Assembly (NCBI GenBank): GCA_963755825.1
Contig: CAVWLA010000003.1
Location: forward strand, 558,001 to 622,000
From: DATBQN01 sp963755825
GTDB taxonomy: Bacteria > Acidobacteriota > Thermoanaerobaculia > Multivoradales > UBA5704
Length of the DNA: 64,000 bases
Reading direction: 5' to 3'
Position 1 is the first letter of the stretch. The number at the start of each line of letters is the position of its first letter. Positions 16,686 through 25,137 of this stretch are shown piece after piece. Below the pieces are notes generated by a model. The model worked only from the letters and a program-made list of their open reading frames with translations, made no database searches and was not told the DNA's origin. A program made the position numbers and the translations under genes.

Positions 16686-17990
16686 ATGAGGCACTCTTGG
16701 GCACGAGTTGCCCTTCTCATCGGAGGAACCATCGCCATGACCGAGGCATCGACGAACGCCGGGTTCGCTGCGAACGGAGGAAGCCCCGCCGTGCCAGCGC
16801 ACGCGGAGGGCGGCGCCGACGCCATCCGCCCCTTCCATGTCCATTTCTCGGACGAGGCGCTCGCCGACCTGAAGCGCCGCATCGTGGCGACGCGGTGGCC
16901 GGACAGGGAGATCGTCGCCGATCAATCGCAGGGCGTGCAGCTGGCGACGGTTCAGGCGCTCGCGCGCTACTGGGCGACGGACTACGACTGGCGCAAGTGC
17001 GAGGCGAAGCTCAATGCCCTGCCGCAATTCGTCACCAAGATCGATGGAGTCGACATTCACTTCATCCACGTGCGCTCGAAGCATCCGCACGCCCTGCCGG
17101 TCATCATCACGCACGGCTGGCCCGGCTCGATCATCGAGCAGCTGAAGATCATCGAGCCGCTGACCGATCCCACGGCAGATGGCGGCAGCGCGGCGGACGC
17201 TTTCGACGTCGTGATCCCGTCGCTGCCGGGGCATGGGTTCTCCGGCAAACCTACCGCCACCGGCTGGGATCCCATCCGCATCGCACGGGCGTGGGTCGTG
17301 CTGATGAAGCGCCTGGGCTACACCCGATTCGTGGCGCAGGGGGGCGACTGGGGGAATGCGGTGACCGAACAGATGGCTCTGCTGGGAGCTCCGGAATTGA
17401 TCGGCATCCACACCAACATGCCGGCCACCGTGCCACCCGACCTCGACAAGGCGGCGCTCGCCGGCGCGCCGGCGCCAGCCGGCCTCTCGGCCGAGGAGCG
17501 GCACGCGTACGATCAGCTCGCCGATTTCTACCAACACGGCCTGGGATATGCCCAGGAGATGGCGAACCGCCCGCAGACGATCTACGGGATCGGCGATTCG
17601 CCAGTCGGCCTGGCCGCCTGGATGCTCGACCACGACGCGCGGAGCTTGGCGCTCATCTCGCGCGTCTTCGACGGCAAGCCCGAGGGCCTGACGCGAGACG
17701 ACGTCCTCGACAACGTCACGCTCTACTGGCTGACCAACACGGCGGTCTCCTCGGCCCGTCTGTATTGGGAGAGCAAGCTGCCGTTCTTCGCCCCGAAGAA
17801 CGTCCCCATCCCGGCCGCCGTGAGCGCCTTTCCCGACGAGCTCTATCAGGCGCCGCGGAGCTGGACGGAGAAGGCCTATCCCAAGCTCATCTACTACAAC
17901 CGGCTCGACAAGGGCGGCCACTTCGCGGCGTGGGAGCAGCCGGAGCTGTTCTCGACGGAGCTGCGGGCGGCGTTCAAGTCTCTGCGCTAG
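16686..17990 (+). CDS. Epoxide hydrolase (EHN-type alpha/beta hydrolase), exported
   Basis: 434 residues. A signal-like N-terminus (WARVALLIGGTIAMTEAS) precedes an epoxide hydrolase N-terminal domain (PFHVHFSDEALADLKRRI, residues ~47-150). The alpha/beta core follows with HGWPGS (oxyanion hole), GGDWG (nucleophile Asp) and a C-terminal GGHFAAWEQPE containing the catalytic His. The family opens epoxides to diols via an ester intermediate; the physiological substrate is unknown. AAGGAG lies eight bases before ATG 16686. A second Asp-nucleophile hydrolase follows 36 bp later, so the pair may handle related xenobiotic or secondary substrates. Confidence 0.85.
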   Translation: MRHSWARVALLIGGTIAMTEASTNAGFAANGGSPAVPAHAEGGADAIRPFHVHFSDEALADLKRRIVATRWPDREIVADQSQGVQLATVQALARYWATDYDWRKCEAKLNALPQFVTKIDGVDIHFIHVRSKHPHALPVIITHGWPGSIIEQLKIIEPLTDPTADGGSAADAFDVVIPSLPGHGFSGKPTATGWDPIRIARAWVVLMKRLGYTRFVAQGGDWGNAVTEQMALLGAPELIGIHTNMPATVPPDLDKAALAGAPAPAGLSAEERHAYDQLADFYQHGLGYAQEMANRPQTIYGIGDSPVGLAAWMLDHDARSLALISRVFDGKPEGLTRDDVLDNVTLYWLTNTAVSSARLYWESKLPFFAPKNVPIPAAVSAFPDELYQAPRSWTEKAYPKLIYYNRLDKGGHFAAWEQPELFSTELRAAFKSLR

Positions 17991-18026
17991 CCGAGCGGGC
18001 GGCTCCACGACCAGGGGGACACCAGG

Positions 18027-19076
18027 ATGGTTGACGAGATCGACCCAAGCCGTCGTCGTTTCTTCGGCACCGCGGCCATGACCCTTGCCGCCGCCCAGCT
18101 CGGGATGCTCCGATCCACGGAGGTGCACGCGAGCGACTCGGGGAGTGCCCCTCGGGCCGCCGGGCCCGGCGCGAGCACATCGTTCGGTCCGCTCAAGCAG
18201 GTCGACGCCGGGGTCCTCAATGTCGGATATGCCGAGGGTGGCCCTGTCGATGGCCGCCCCGTCATCCTCCTCCACGGCTGGCCGTACGACATCCATAGCT
18301 TTCTCGACGTGGTGCCGCCGCTGGCGGCGGCCGGCTACCGGGTGATCGTCCCGCACCTGCGCGGCTTCGGCACGACGCGCTTTCGTTCGAGCGACACGTT
18401 CCGCAACGGCCAGCCGTCCGCGCTGGCCACCGACCTCACCGCTCTCATGGACGCGCTCGCCATCCGCCAGGCGATCCTGGCGGGCTTCGACTGGGGAGCG
18501 CGCACGGCCGCCATCGTCGCCGCGCTGTGGCCCGAGCGCTGCAAGGCGCTCGTCTCGGTGAGCGGCTATCTGATCGGCAGCCAGGCGGCGGGAAAGGTTC
18601 CTCTGCCGCCCGAGGCGGAGCTCCAATGGTGGTACCAGTTCTACTTCGCAACCGACCGCGGCCGCGCCGGCTACGAGAAGTACCGGGCCGACTTCGCGAA
18701 GCTCATCTGGCGGCTCGCCTCGCCGAGGTGGAGCTTCGATGATGCGACGTTCGAGCGCAGCGCGGCGTCCCTCGACAATCCGGACCACGTGAGCATCGTG
18801 ATCCACAACTATCGGTGGCGGCTCGGGCTCGCCGAGGGCGAGTCGAAGTACGCGGATCTGGAGAAGCGGCTCGCCGCGGCGCCGGTCATCACGGTGCCCA
18901 CCATCACCATGGAAGGTGACGCCAACGGTGCGCCGCACCTCGAGCCCAGCGCCTACGCCAGGAAATTCTCAGGAAAATACGCGCACCGGCTCGTTCAAGG
19001 CGGCATCGGCCACAACCTGCCGCAAGAGGCGCCGAAGGCCTTCGTCGATGCGATTCGCGAGGTCGACGGTTACTGA
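18027..19076 (+). CDS. Tat-exported alpha/beta hydrolase (epoxide hydrolase/dehalogenase-like)
   Basis: 349 residues. SRRRFFGTAAMTLAAAQLG at residues ~8-26 is a twin-arginine signal. The core has LLHGWPYDIHSF (oxyanion), AGFDWGARTAAIVAALWPERC with an Asp nucleophile, and GGIGHNLPQEAP with the catalytic His. An Asp nucleophile points to hydrolysis of epoxides or haloalkanes rather than esters. It lies in tandem with the EHN-type hydrolase upstream, and the membrane acyltransferase gene follows after 70 bp. A cofactor-free fold is usually compatible with either Sec or Tat export, so the Tat signal is notable but common in this family. Confidence 0.82.
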   Translation: MVDEIDPSRRRFFGTAAMTLAAAQLGMLRSTEVHASDSGSAPRAAGPGASTSFGPLKQVDAGVLNVGYAEGGPVDGRPVILLHGWPYDIHSFLDVVPPLAAAGYRVIVPHLRGFGTTRFRSSDTFRNGQPSALATDLTALMDALAIRQAILAGFDWGARTAAIVAALWPERCKALVSVSGYLIGSQAAGKVPLPPEAELQWWYQFYFATDRGRAGYEKYRADFAKLIWRLASPRWSFDDATFERSAASLDNPDHVSIVIHNYRWRLGLAEGESKYADLEKRLAAAPVITVPTITMEGDANGAPHLEPSAYARKFSGKYAHRLVQGGIGHNLPQEAPKAFVDAIREVDGY

Positions 19077-19146
19077 TTTCGTTCCTGGGGATGGGGCGCC
19101 CCGCACCAACGGAGAGTCTCTCCGGCTCGTAGTACCATCGCCCGCC

Positions 19147-20325
19147 ATGCCGGAGATGGAGACGGGCTCGAAGAGCCGCGCGCGCCTCGAATCGATCGAC
19201 GTCCTCCGCGGCGTGATCATGGTCCTCATGGCGCTCGATCACACCCGAGACTTCTTCGGCATCCCCGGACAGAATCCCACCGACCTGGCGAGCGCCTCGG
19301 CCGCGCTGTTCCTCACCCGCTGGATCACCCACGTCTGCGCGCCGGTGTTCTTCCTGCTCACCGGCACGGGTTCCTATCTCGCGCTACGGCGGAGGTCGCG
19401 GCTCGAGCTCTCCCGGTTCCTCCTCACCCGCGGGCTCTGGCTGATCTTCCTGGAGGTCGTGGTGGCTCGCTGCCTCGCCTACCAGTTCAATTTCGATTAT
19501 CGGGTCACCATGCTGCTCGTCCTCTGGGCGCTCGGCTGGGCGATGATCACGCTCGCCGCCTTGGTCCGCCTGCCGGCGTCCGTGGTGACGGCGTTCGGCG
19601 TCGTCGTCATCGCGGCCCACAACCTGTTCGACGGGGTGAGGTCGGCGAGCCCTCTCTGGGCGATCCTGCACGCACCAGGCTTCGTCCTCAACACGCCGGC
19701 GCACGTGCTGTTCGTCGCCTATCCGCTGATCCCCTGGATCGGCGTGACCGCGGTCGGCTACGGCCTGGGACAGGTCTACGACTGGAGCGCCGACCGCCGG
19801 CGAGCCTTCCTCCTGCGCCTGGGAGCGGCCCTGAGCGTGGCCTTCCTCGTCCTCCGCGGCCTCAACGTCTACGGCGATCCATCCCGCTGGGAGCATCAGA
19901 AGAACGCGACGCTCACTGCGCTTTCCTTTCTGAACACAACGAAATACCCGGCGTCACTGCTGTTCCTGCTGATGACGCTCGGGCCGGCGCTGGTCTTCCT
20001 CGCCCTCGTCGAGCGCCGCACGCCGGCGGCACTGCGGCCGGCGCTGACCGTCGGCAAGGTGCCGCTCTTCTACTACCTGCTGCACTTCGCGCTGATCCAT
20101 CTGCTCGCCGTCGCCGCCTGCCTCCTGCGCTACGGCTCGGCGCACTGGATGTTCGAATCGCCGGACCTCGCACACTATCCGTTCACCGCGCCGCCGGGCT
20201 GGGGGTACGCGCTGCCGGTCGTCTACCTGACGTGGGCGCTGGTGGTGATCGCGATGTACCCGCTCTGCCGCTGGTTCGCAGCGCTCAAGCAGCGCCGGAC
20301 GGAGGCGTGGCTTAGCTATCTCTGA
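19147..20325 (+). CDS. Heparan-alpha-glucosaminide acetyltransferase-like membrane protein (DUF1624 type)
   Basis: 392 residues from ATG 19147, about ten transmembrane helices. The N-terminal block RLESIDVLRGVIMVLMALDHTRDFF is the signature of the HGSNAT/DUF1624 acyltransferase superfamily, with the conserved DHxRDFF site. TRWITHVCAPVFFLLTGTGSYL is the second conserved helix. The family transfers acyl groups across the membrane to sugars or other acceptors; the acceptor here is unknown. The frame is open upstream to 18916 but overlaps the hydrolase gene, so the ATG in the gap is preferred. Confidence 0.75.
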   Translation: MPEMETGSKSRARLESIDVLRGVIMVLMALDHTRDFFGIPGQNPTDLASASAALFLTRWITHVCAPVFFLLTGTGSYLALRRRSRLELSRFLLTRGLWLIFLEVVVARCLAYQFNFDYRVTMLLVLWALGWAMITLAALVRLPASVVTAFGVVVIAAHNLFDGVRSASPLWAILHAPGFVLNTPAHVLFVAYPLIPWIGVTAVGYGLGQVYDWSADRRRAFLLRLGAALSVAFLVLRGLNVYGDPSRWEHQKNATLTALSFLNTTKYPASLLFLLMTLGPALVFLALVERRTPAALRPALTVGKVPLFYYLLHFALIHLLAVAACLLRYGSAHWMFESPDLAHYPFTAPPGWGYALPVVYLTWALVVIAMYPLCRWFAALKQRRTEAWLSYL

Positions 20326-20670
20326 AGATTCGACGTGCGGGCCGAGCGAGCACGGCCGATCCGGGCGTATCGGTAGGCCCGCATCGACGCCTGCCACCGA
20401 AAGCGCCTGCCGCGGATCGAGAGGGGCGCCTCCCGGCCTCACCGTCGGCGCAGCCGGCCGTGGCCGGCGCGAGGGCCACCCGGCCGGTGCGGATCTACGC
20501 CGTCACGCCGCGGGAATCGGGGCGTCGAGGGCAGGGAGAACGTGAGGAGGCTTTTTTCCTCTCACCCCGACACGGTGACGTTCGATGTGAAGACGCCCAG
20601 CCAGACGGAAACCAAGAAGGAGGTCAAGGTCCAGTATCGACACTAGGGCTTGGAGGATCGAAGCCGAGCC
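20326..20670. other. 345-bp intergenic region between convergent genes
   Basis: Contains a gene remnant near its right end (20563-20646) and otherwise ordinary GC-rich sequence with no start-to-stop frame I can support. It separates the membrane acyltransferase gene from the convergent MocR-type regulator gene. Confidence 0.5.
20563..20646 (+). pseudogene. C-terminal remnant resembling a DUF4139-type protein end
   Basis: The plus strand reads DTVTFDVKTPSQTETKKEVK and ends VQYRH at TAG 20644-20646. The pattern (acidic start, FxVKxP, closing beta strand VxYR) resembles the last strands of DUF4139 proteins. The same frame stays open a little upstream but shows no recognisable domain and no start. 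I read it as a decayed gene end; the family match rests on about 25 residues and is weak. Confidence 0.3.
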
Positions 20671-22158
20671 TCACCCGGTGGTCGGCCGCGCCCGCTCGAG
20701 CGCCGCGGCGAGCTCCCTCGCCCCGCGCCGGATCTCTTCGGCGTCGACCGCAGCGAAGCCCAAGAGCAGCCCCTCGCGCAACGGCCGTCCGCGGCTGTAG
20801 CGGCTGAGCGGTGTCACCTCGACGCCGCGCTCGGCCGCAGCCGCGGCAGCCGCCTCTCCGTCGAGCCCGCCGCAGAGCCAGCCGGCGGTCTGCAGGCCGG
20901 CCTCGACGTCGGAGATCTCGAGCAGCCCGCTGAGATGGAGCCGCGCGGTCTCCTGGAGGACGCCCAGCCTCTCGGCGTACGTCTCCCGCATGCGGCGGAC
21001 GTGGCGGCCGAAGTGCCCCTCGGTGAGGAAGTCGCAGAGCACCGCCTGCTCGAGGAGCGGCGGGTGCCGGCTGGTGATCGACCTCGCCGCCGCGACGCGG
21101 TCGACGAGGTCCGGTGGCACCACCAGATAGCCCAAGCGGAGCGACGGGAAGAGCACCTTGCTGAAGCTGCCGGCAAAGAGCACCAGGCCGTCGCGGTCGA
21201 GCCCCTGGAGGGCCGGCACCGGCCGCCCGGAGTAGCGATACTCGCCGTCGTAGTCGTCCTCGAAGACGAGCGCCGCCGACCGCCGCGCCCACTCGAGGAG
21301 CGCCAACCGGCGTGCCAGGCTCATGGTGGCGCCGAGCGGGAACTGATGCGCCGGGGTGACGTAGGCGAGGCGCGCGCCGCGCCAGCGCGGGCCCTCGCCG
21401 AGCATCCCCTCGCCGTCCACCCCGACGGGGACGATCCTCGCCCCGCAGGCCTCGAAGACGCGTGCTGCGCCGCTGTAGCCGGGATCTTCCATCAGCACCC
21501 GGTCGCCGGGATCGAGGGTGAGCCGCGCCGCGACGTCGAGCGCCTCCTGCACGCCGGAGACGATGGCGATCTGCGCCGGGGAGCACTTCACTCCGCGCGC
21601 AGCCGTCAGATAGTCGGCGACGGCATCCTGCAGCGGGCGATGGCCGAACGGGCCGCAGCCGAGGAGGAGGCCGGCGGAGGCGCGCCGCAGGCGCCGCGCC
21701 GCGATCTGCGCCCAGAGCGTCGTCGGGAAGAGGTCCAGCGCCGGCTGGTTGGCGCGAAAGGCGCGGGCCGGCCGCGGGTCGTATGACGCGAGCGGCGTCA
21801 CCCGCCCGGCGAAGGCCGCGAGGCGGCGCGCCGGCGGACGCGGCGCCGGCCGCCGAGCTCCGGCTTTGCGCGGCACCGCGAGCAGATCGTCAGGGAGGAC
21901 CTTGCTGACGTAGGTTCCGGAGCCGACGCTCCCCTCGAGGTAACCCTCCGACTTGAGCTGCTCGAAGGCGCTGACGATCGTGCCGCGCGACAGGCCGTAC
22001 TGGCCGGCGAGGTCGCGGCTGGCGGGGAGCCGGGCGCCGGGGCGCAGACGACCCTCCAAAATCTCGGCACGGAGGGCGACGCAGAGCCCGAGGTAGGCCG
22101 GCCGCGCCAGGTCCCGCGGCCCGAGCGTCAGGGCGAGGGTGGTGGTGCGCTTCGCCAT
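20671..22158 (-). CDS. MocR/PdxR-type transcriptional regulator with aminotransferase domain
   Basis: 495 residues. The N-terminal GntR winged helix is clear: GARLPASRDLAGQYGLSRGTIVSAFEQLKSEGYL, then GSGTYVS (residues ~35-85). From ~120 on it is a fold-type I aminotransferase with SGVQEALDVAARL, EDPGYSGAARVFE, FEDDYDGEYRY and the PLP lysine in GSFSKVLFPSLRLGYLV. Family members bind PLP or PLP-amino acid adducts and regulate vitamin B6, GABA or amino acid genes, often neighbours. Here the nearest genes are unrelated small secreted proteins, so the target is unclear. ATG 22158 begins at the winged-helix lead (MAKRTTTLALTLGPRDLARP). Confidence 0.88.
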   Translation of the reverse strand: MAKRTTTLALTLGPRDLARPAYLGLCVALRAEILEGRLRPGARLPASRDLAGQYGLSRGTIVSAFEQLKSEGYLEGSVGSGTYVSKVLPDDLLAVPRKAGARRPAPRPPARRLAAFAGRVTPLASYDPRPARAFRANQPALDLFPTTLWAQIAARRLRRASAGLLLGCGPFGHRPLQDAVADYLTAARGVKCSPAQIAIVSGVQEALDVAARLTLDPGDRVLMEDPGYSGAARVFEACGARIVPVGVDGEGMLGEGPRWRGARLAYVTPAHQFPLGATMSLARRLALLEWARRSAALVFEDDYDGEYRYSGRPVPALQGLDRDGLVLFAGSFSKVLFPSLRLGYLVVPPDLVDRVAAARSITSRHPPLLEQAVLCDFLTEGHFGRHVRRMRETYAERLGVLQETARLHLSGLLEISDVEAGLQTAGWLCGGLDGEAAAAAAAERGVEVTPLSRYSRGRPLREGLLLGFAAVDAEEIRRGARELAAALERARPTTG

Positions 22159-22297
22159 GGGAGGTCCCCGGCGAAGACTGTAGATGGGCCCCTGCCGCGG
22201 AGCAACCGCCGCGGCGGGCGGGACGAGGCGTACGGCCGCTCCCGACCCGCCGCGGAGTCGCCGGCCCGTCGACCTCCGGTCGGCGAGCCCTGCTCGC

Positions 22298-22594
22298 CTA
22301 GGCGCCGCCGCGTGGGTTGCAGACCACGTTGGTCGTGGCGAGCTCGTAGAAGCTGGTGATCGTCCCGGAGCCGGTGCAGACACCGGCGCAATCGGTGTGG
22401 TAGTGACCGACCACCGTCGTCTTGCTGGCGTCCGAGAAGTAGATGGTGGTGACGTTCAAGCCGCCCTTGCAGCCGGAGCCGGAGATCGCCCTGAGCGGCG
22501 TCGGGAGGGCGGTGCTGCCGAGGACGAGAGCGGCGAGGATGGCGAACCGCGCGACCGCACGGCCGTTGAGCCCCTGACGGACGAAAGCGAGCAT
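22298..22594 (-). CDS. Small secreted Cys-containing protein (DUF6289-like)
   Basis: 98 residues from ATG 22594, preceded by AAGGAGG. An N-terminal signal (AVARFAILAALVLGSTALP) is followed by a short mature part with CKGG, TTIYFSDASKTTVVGHYHTDC and CTGSGTITSFYE, ending in VVCNPRG. Four cysteines could form two disulfides. The YFSDASKTTVVG pattern fits small exported DUF6289-type proteins known from acidobacteria and xanthomonads, with no known function. Confidence 0.65.
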   Translation of the reverse strand: MLAFVRQGLNGRAVARFAILAALVLGSTALPTPLRAISGSGCKGGLNVTTIYFSDASKTTVVGHYHTDCAGVCTGSGTITSFYELATTNVVCNPRGGA

Positions 22595-22773
22595 GATGGA
22601 CCTCCTTGTCGTGGCGTTGGAGCGAGCGCTGTCCAGCGCTCCGGTTGATCCGGAGCCCTCCGCGCTCACTGGATACGGTGCGCCGGAGCGCGCTCACCGA
22701 GACCTGCCGCGGCCGCGAGGCGATCGACGCGCCGCCCGTACGGCTCGACGCCGAGCCGCGTTCCTCAGACCAC

Positions 22774-22862
22774 ACCTAGCTCGTTGCCGATGCCGTCACG
22801 GGAAGCCGGATTCATCCGGCGCCTCTCATAGCACGGGCATTCATGCCCGTGCGGGCGCGGCT
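22774..22862 (-). repeat. Dispersed two-hairpin repeat, copy B
   Basis: Reverse-oriented copy: both hairpins are perfect (arms GCACGGGCAT/ATGCCCGTGC and GCCGGAT/ATCCGGC, each around GA). The conserved tail reads CGTGACGGCATCGGCAACGA on the minus strand. It forms an inverted pair with copy C 160 bp away. Confidence 0.85.
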
Positions 22863-22924
22863 CGGCGCCGAACCATTTGCCCTGCGGCATCCCGCGTTTC
22901 GCAGGCCGCGCGGTTTCTGCCCTC

Positions 22925-22960
22925 TGCCGGTACTGCCGGTACTGCCGGTACTGCTCGTAC
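22925..22960 (+). repeat. 9-bp tandem repeat, four units
   Basis: TGCCGGTAC three times and then the variant TGCTCGTAC. It lies between the inverted repeat copies B and C. A short unit of this kind can expand by slippage; no coding sense is apparent. Confidence 0.75.
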
Positions 22961-23020
22961 GGCGACACCGATCTCGGCGAGCTTCCCTCGGCACGGGTCT
23001 CTGTACGGGTTCCCGTCCGT

Positions 23021-23120
23021 GACGCGGCGGCGCGGCCCCGCACGGGCATGAATGCCCGTGCTATGAGGGGCGCCGGATAAATCCGGCTTCTTTTCACGGC
23101 ATCGTCAACGAGATCGGTTT
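23021..23120 (+). repeat. Dispersed two-hairpin repeat, copy C
   Basis: Forward copy with the full GC-rich lead GACGCGGCGGCGCGGCCCCG and a perfect first hairpin. The second hairpin has one loop change (GAT AA ATC instead of GAT GA ATC), and the conserved tail ends CAACGAGATCGGTTT. Confidence 0.85.
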
Positions 23121-23309
23121 GTTCCGAGGAGCGCGGCTGAGCACCGAGCCTTCGCCGCCCGAAGTGGTCCAATCAAGAACGCCTAAATGGACCTTTGGAG
23201 CCGGTCAACCATCCGCTATGTTGAGGTCCTCGGCGGCGGGCCGGTCGGCGTCGATGCGAACGCGACCGGGATCGCCTCCGCGGTGGAGTCAATTCCTCAG
23301 GAGATTCTC

Positions 23310-23807
23310 ATGCGAGCGCGCCTCAACTACGCCAAAGCCGCCCCCGGCCTCTACGAAGCCATGGACCATCTGGAGGAGTACCTGCAGAATTGCGGGCTCG
23401 AGCGGCCGCTGCTGCTGCTGGTCCAGCTGCGGGCCTCACAGGTCAACGGCTGCGCCTACTGCCTGGACATGCACTGGAAGGATCTCCGCGCCATCGGCGA
23501 GAAGGAGCAGCGGCTGTACTCGCTCGACGCCTGGCGCGAGTGCCCCTTCTACAGCGACCGCGAGCGCGCCGCGCTGGCCTGGACGGAGGCGGTCACCACG
23601 ATCGCCGACGGCCACGCGCCCGATGCCATCTACGAGGCGGCGCGGGCCCATTTCAGCGAGGGGGAGCTCGCCAACCTGACCTTCGCCATCGCCACCATCA
23701 ACGCCTGGAACCGCCTGTCGATCGCCGCCCGCATCGTCCCCGGCTCGTATCAGCCCGCCGCCGCGCCGGCCGCCGTGGAAGCGCCGGTCTCCAAGGAGGA
23801 AGTGTGA
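23310..23807 (+). CDS. AhpD-like carboxymuconolactone decarboxylase family protein
   Basis: 165 residues from ATG 23310, which follows AGGAG. The redox motif NGCAYCLDMHWKDLR near residue 48 is the CxxC-x3-H of AhpD-type alkylhydroperoxidase/CMD proteins. RLYSLDAWRECPFYSDRERAALAWTEAVT and ALWN-like AIATINAWNRLSIAAR complete the fold. It probably reduces peroxides or an unknown thiol partner in the cytoplasm. Its stop overlaps the GTG start of the next gene (GTGTGA), so the two are translationally coupled. Confidence 0.85.
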   Translation: MRARLNYAKAAPGLYEAMDHLEEYLQNCGLERPLLLLVQLRASQVNGCAYCLDMHWKDLRAIGEKEQRLYSLDAWRECPFYSDRERAALAWTEAVTTIADGHAPDAIYEAARAHFSEGELANLTFAIATINAWNRLSIAARIVPGSYQPAAAPAAVEAPVSKEEV

Positions 23808-24643
23808 GCGAGGGCCCGATGACCTCCAGCCAGAGCGAGCGAGCCGCCCGCTTCGCGGCGCTCCATCGCGGACCGGGAGCCTTCGTGATGGCGAACGCCT
23901 GGGACGCCGGCTCCGCGCGCCTCCTCGCCAAGCTCGGCTTCCCGGCGCTGGCGACCTCGAGCGGCGCCTCCGCCGCGGTGCTCGGACGGCGCGACGGCGG
24001 CGTGACGCGGGAGGAGGCGCTGGCGCAGGCGCGCGCCATCGCCGCGGCGACCGACCTGCCGGTCTCCGCCGATCTGGAGAAGGGCTTCGGCGACGCGCCG
24101 GCGGCGGTGGCGGAGACCATCCGCCTCGCCGCGGAGGCCGGCCTCGCCGGCGGCTCGGTCGAGGACGCCACCGGCGACCGCGACGAGCCGCTCTATCCCA
24201 TCGGCCGCGCCGCGGAGCGCGTCGAGGCCGCGGTGCGGGCGGCGCGCGCGCTCCCCTTCCCCTTCACGCTCACCGCCCGCAGCGAGAACTTCCTGCGCGG
24301 CAATCCGGATCTCGCCGACACCATCGAGAGGCTGCGGGCGTTCGAGCAGGCGGGCGCCGACGTGCTGTTCGCGCCGGGTCTACCCGACCTCGCGGCGGTG
24401 CGCGCCGTCTGCGCCGCGGTGGCGAGGCCGGTCAGCTTCATGGCCGGCATCCGCGGGAGATCGTTCACCGTCGCCGAGCTGGCGGCGGCCGGCGTGCGCC
24501 GGATCAGCGTCGCCGGCTCGCTCTATCGCGCCGCCATGAGCGGCCTGCTGGCGGCCGCCCGCGAGGTGCGGGAGAGCGGCACCTTCGGCTACCTCGATGG
24601 CTCGTTGACCACGGCGGAGCTGTACGAGCTGCTGGACGACTGA
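23804..24643 (+). CDS. Isocitrate lyase/PEP mutase family protein
   Basis: 279 residues in the TIM-barrel PEP mutase/isocitrate lyase superfamily: FVMANAWDAGSARLLAKLGFPALATSSGASA, LPVSADLEKGFGD with metal-binding acids, and GGSVEDATGD. The RSENFL block and GVRRISVAGSLYRAA near the end also match. The full isocitrate lyase KKCGH motif is absent, so it is a PEP-mutase-like or oxaloacetase-like enzyme with an unknown 2-oxo acid substrate. GTG 23804 is chosen over ATG 23819 because AAGGAGGAA sits directly upstream and the overlap with the AhpD-like gene is the usual coupling. Confidence 0.83.
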   Translation: MSEGPMTSSQSERAARFAALHRGPGAFVMANAWDAGSARLLAKLGFPALATSSGASAAVLGRRDGGVTREEALAQARAIAAATDLPVSADLEKGFGDAPAAVAETIRLAAEAGLAGGSVEDATGDRDEPLYPIGRAAERVEAAVRAARALPFPFTLTARSENFLRGNPDLADTIERLRAFEQAGADVLFAPGLPDLAAVRAVCAAVARPVSFMAGIRGRSFTVAELAAAGVRRISVAGSLYRAAMSGLLAAAREVRESGTFGYLDGSLTTAELYELLDD

Positions 24644-24731
24644 GGCGCTGGGCGGACAGGCGCGAGCGGCCGAGGAGAGCGCGGCGGCGGCGCCGGTCTC
24701 CTCGGCCTGGCGAGCCGCCGAAGAGCTCGCC

Positions 24732-25031
24732 CTAATTGATCGGCATGAGGGTGCAGAACCGGTTGTAGACGCACTGGCCGCCGACCGAGTGGCCATAGAT
24801 CATGCAGCTGCAGGAGGGGTCGAGGCAGTAGGGCGGGCACGGATTGGTGAACTCCGGCTGCCAGGCCGGGGTGGTGTCGGGGAGCGCCGCGCCGCCGGCC
24901 GCCGGGGCGGCCGCAGGAGCCGTGACCGCCGGTTGGGCAGCGGGCGAGGCAGGGGCGGTCGGCGCGGCGATGGCCGACGAGGCGAGCGCGAGCAGCACCA
25001 GCAGGGCGAAGGCTGAGGCGAGTCTGGACAT
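24732..25031 (-). CDS. Small secreted Ala/Pro-rich, Cys-rich protein
   Basis: 99 residues. A signal peptide (FALLVLLALASSAIA) precedes a flexible Ala/Pro linker to about residue 55. A short Cys-rich end follows: CPPYCLDPSCSCMIYGHSVG, then CVYNRFC. Six cysteines in ~35 residues suggest a disulfide-held knot. I do not recognise the family. It is preceded on its strand by the LpxL-like gene, 107 bp away. Confidence 0.6.
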   Translation of the reverse strand: MSRLASAFALLVLLALASSAIAAPTAPASPAAQPAVTAPAAAPAAGGAALPDTTPAWQPEFTNPCPPYCLDPSCSCMIYGHSVGGQCVYNRFCTLMPIN

Positions 25032-25137
25032 GGCGAGTTCGAACCTCCCGAGTTCTCCGTCCCCGGCGAAAAGCCGGGCCGGCTCCTCCCTCCATAAGTG
25101 CCGGCGAGGGTCGCGAGGGAGCCAGGCGCGGCGCTCG

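Larger units (their letters stand above)
22595..23309. other. 715-bp intergenic region with an inverted repeat pair
   Basis: Contains two copies of the two-hairpin dispersed repeat in inverted orientation (22774-22862 and 23021-23120), a 9-bp tandem repeat between them (22925-22960), and the region upstream of the AhpD-like gene. The frame of that gene stays open upstream to 23187 without a ribosome-binding site. I see no separate gene. Confidence 0.6.

Noticed and set aside
16475..16689. Open frame between the small membrane protein and the epoxide hydrolase
   Set aside because: It reads plausibly for ~70 codons but has no start codon or ribosome-binding site and its end overlaps the next gene. 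Not enough to call a gene.
22925..22960. CRISPR array
   Set aside because: The 9-bp units are head to tail without spacers. No spaced repeat array or cas gene occurs anywhere in the window.
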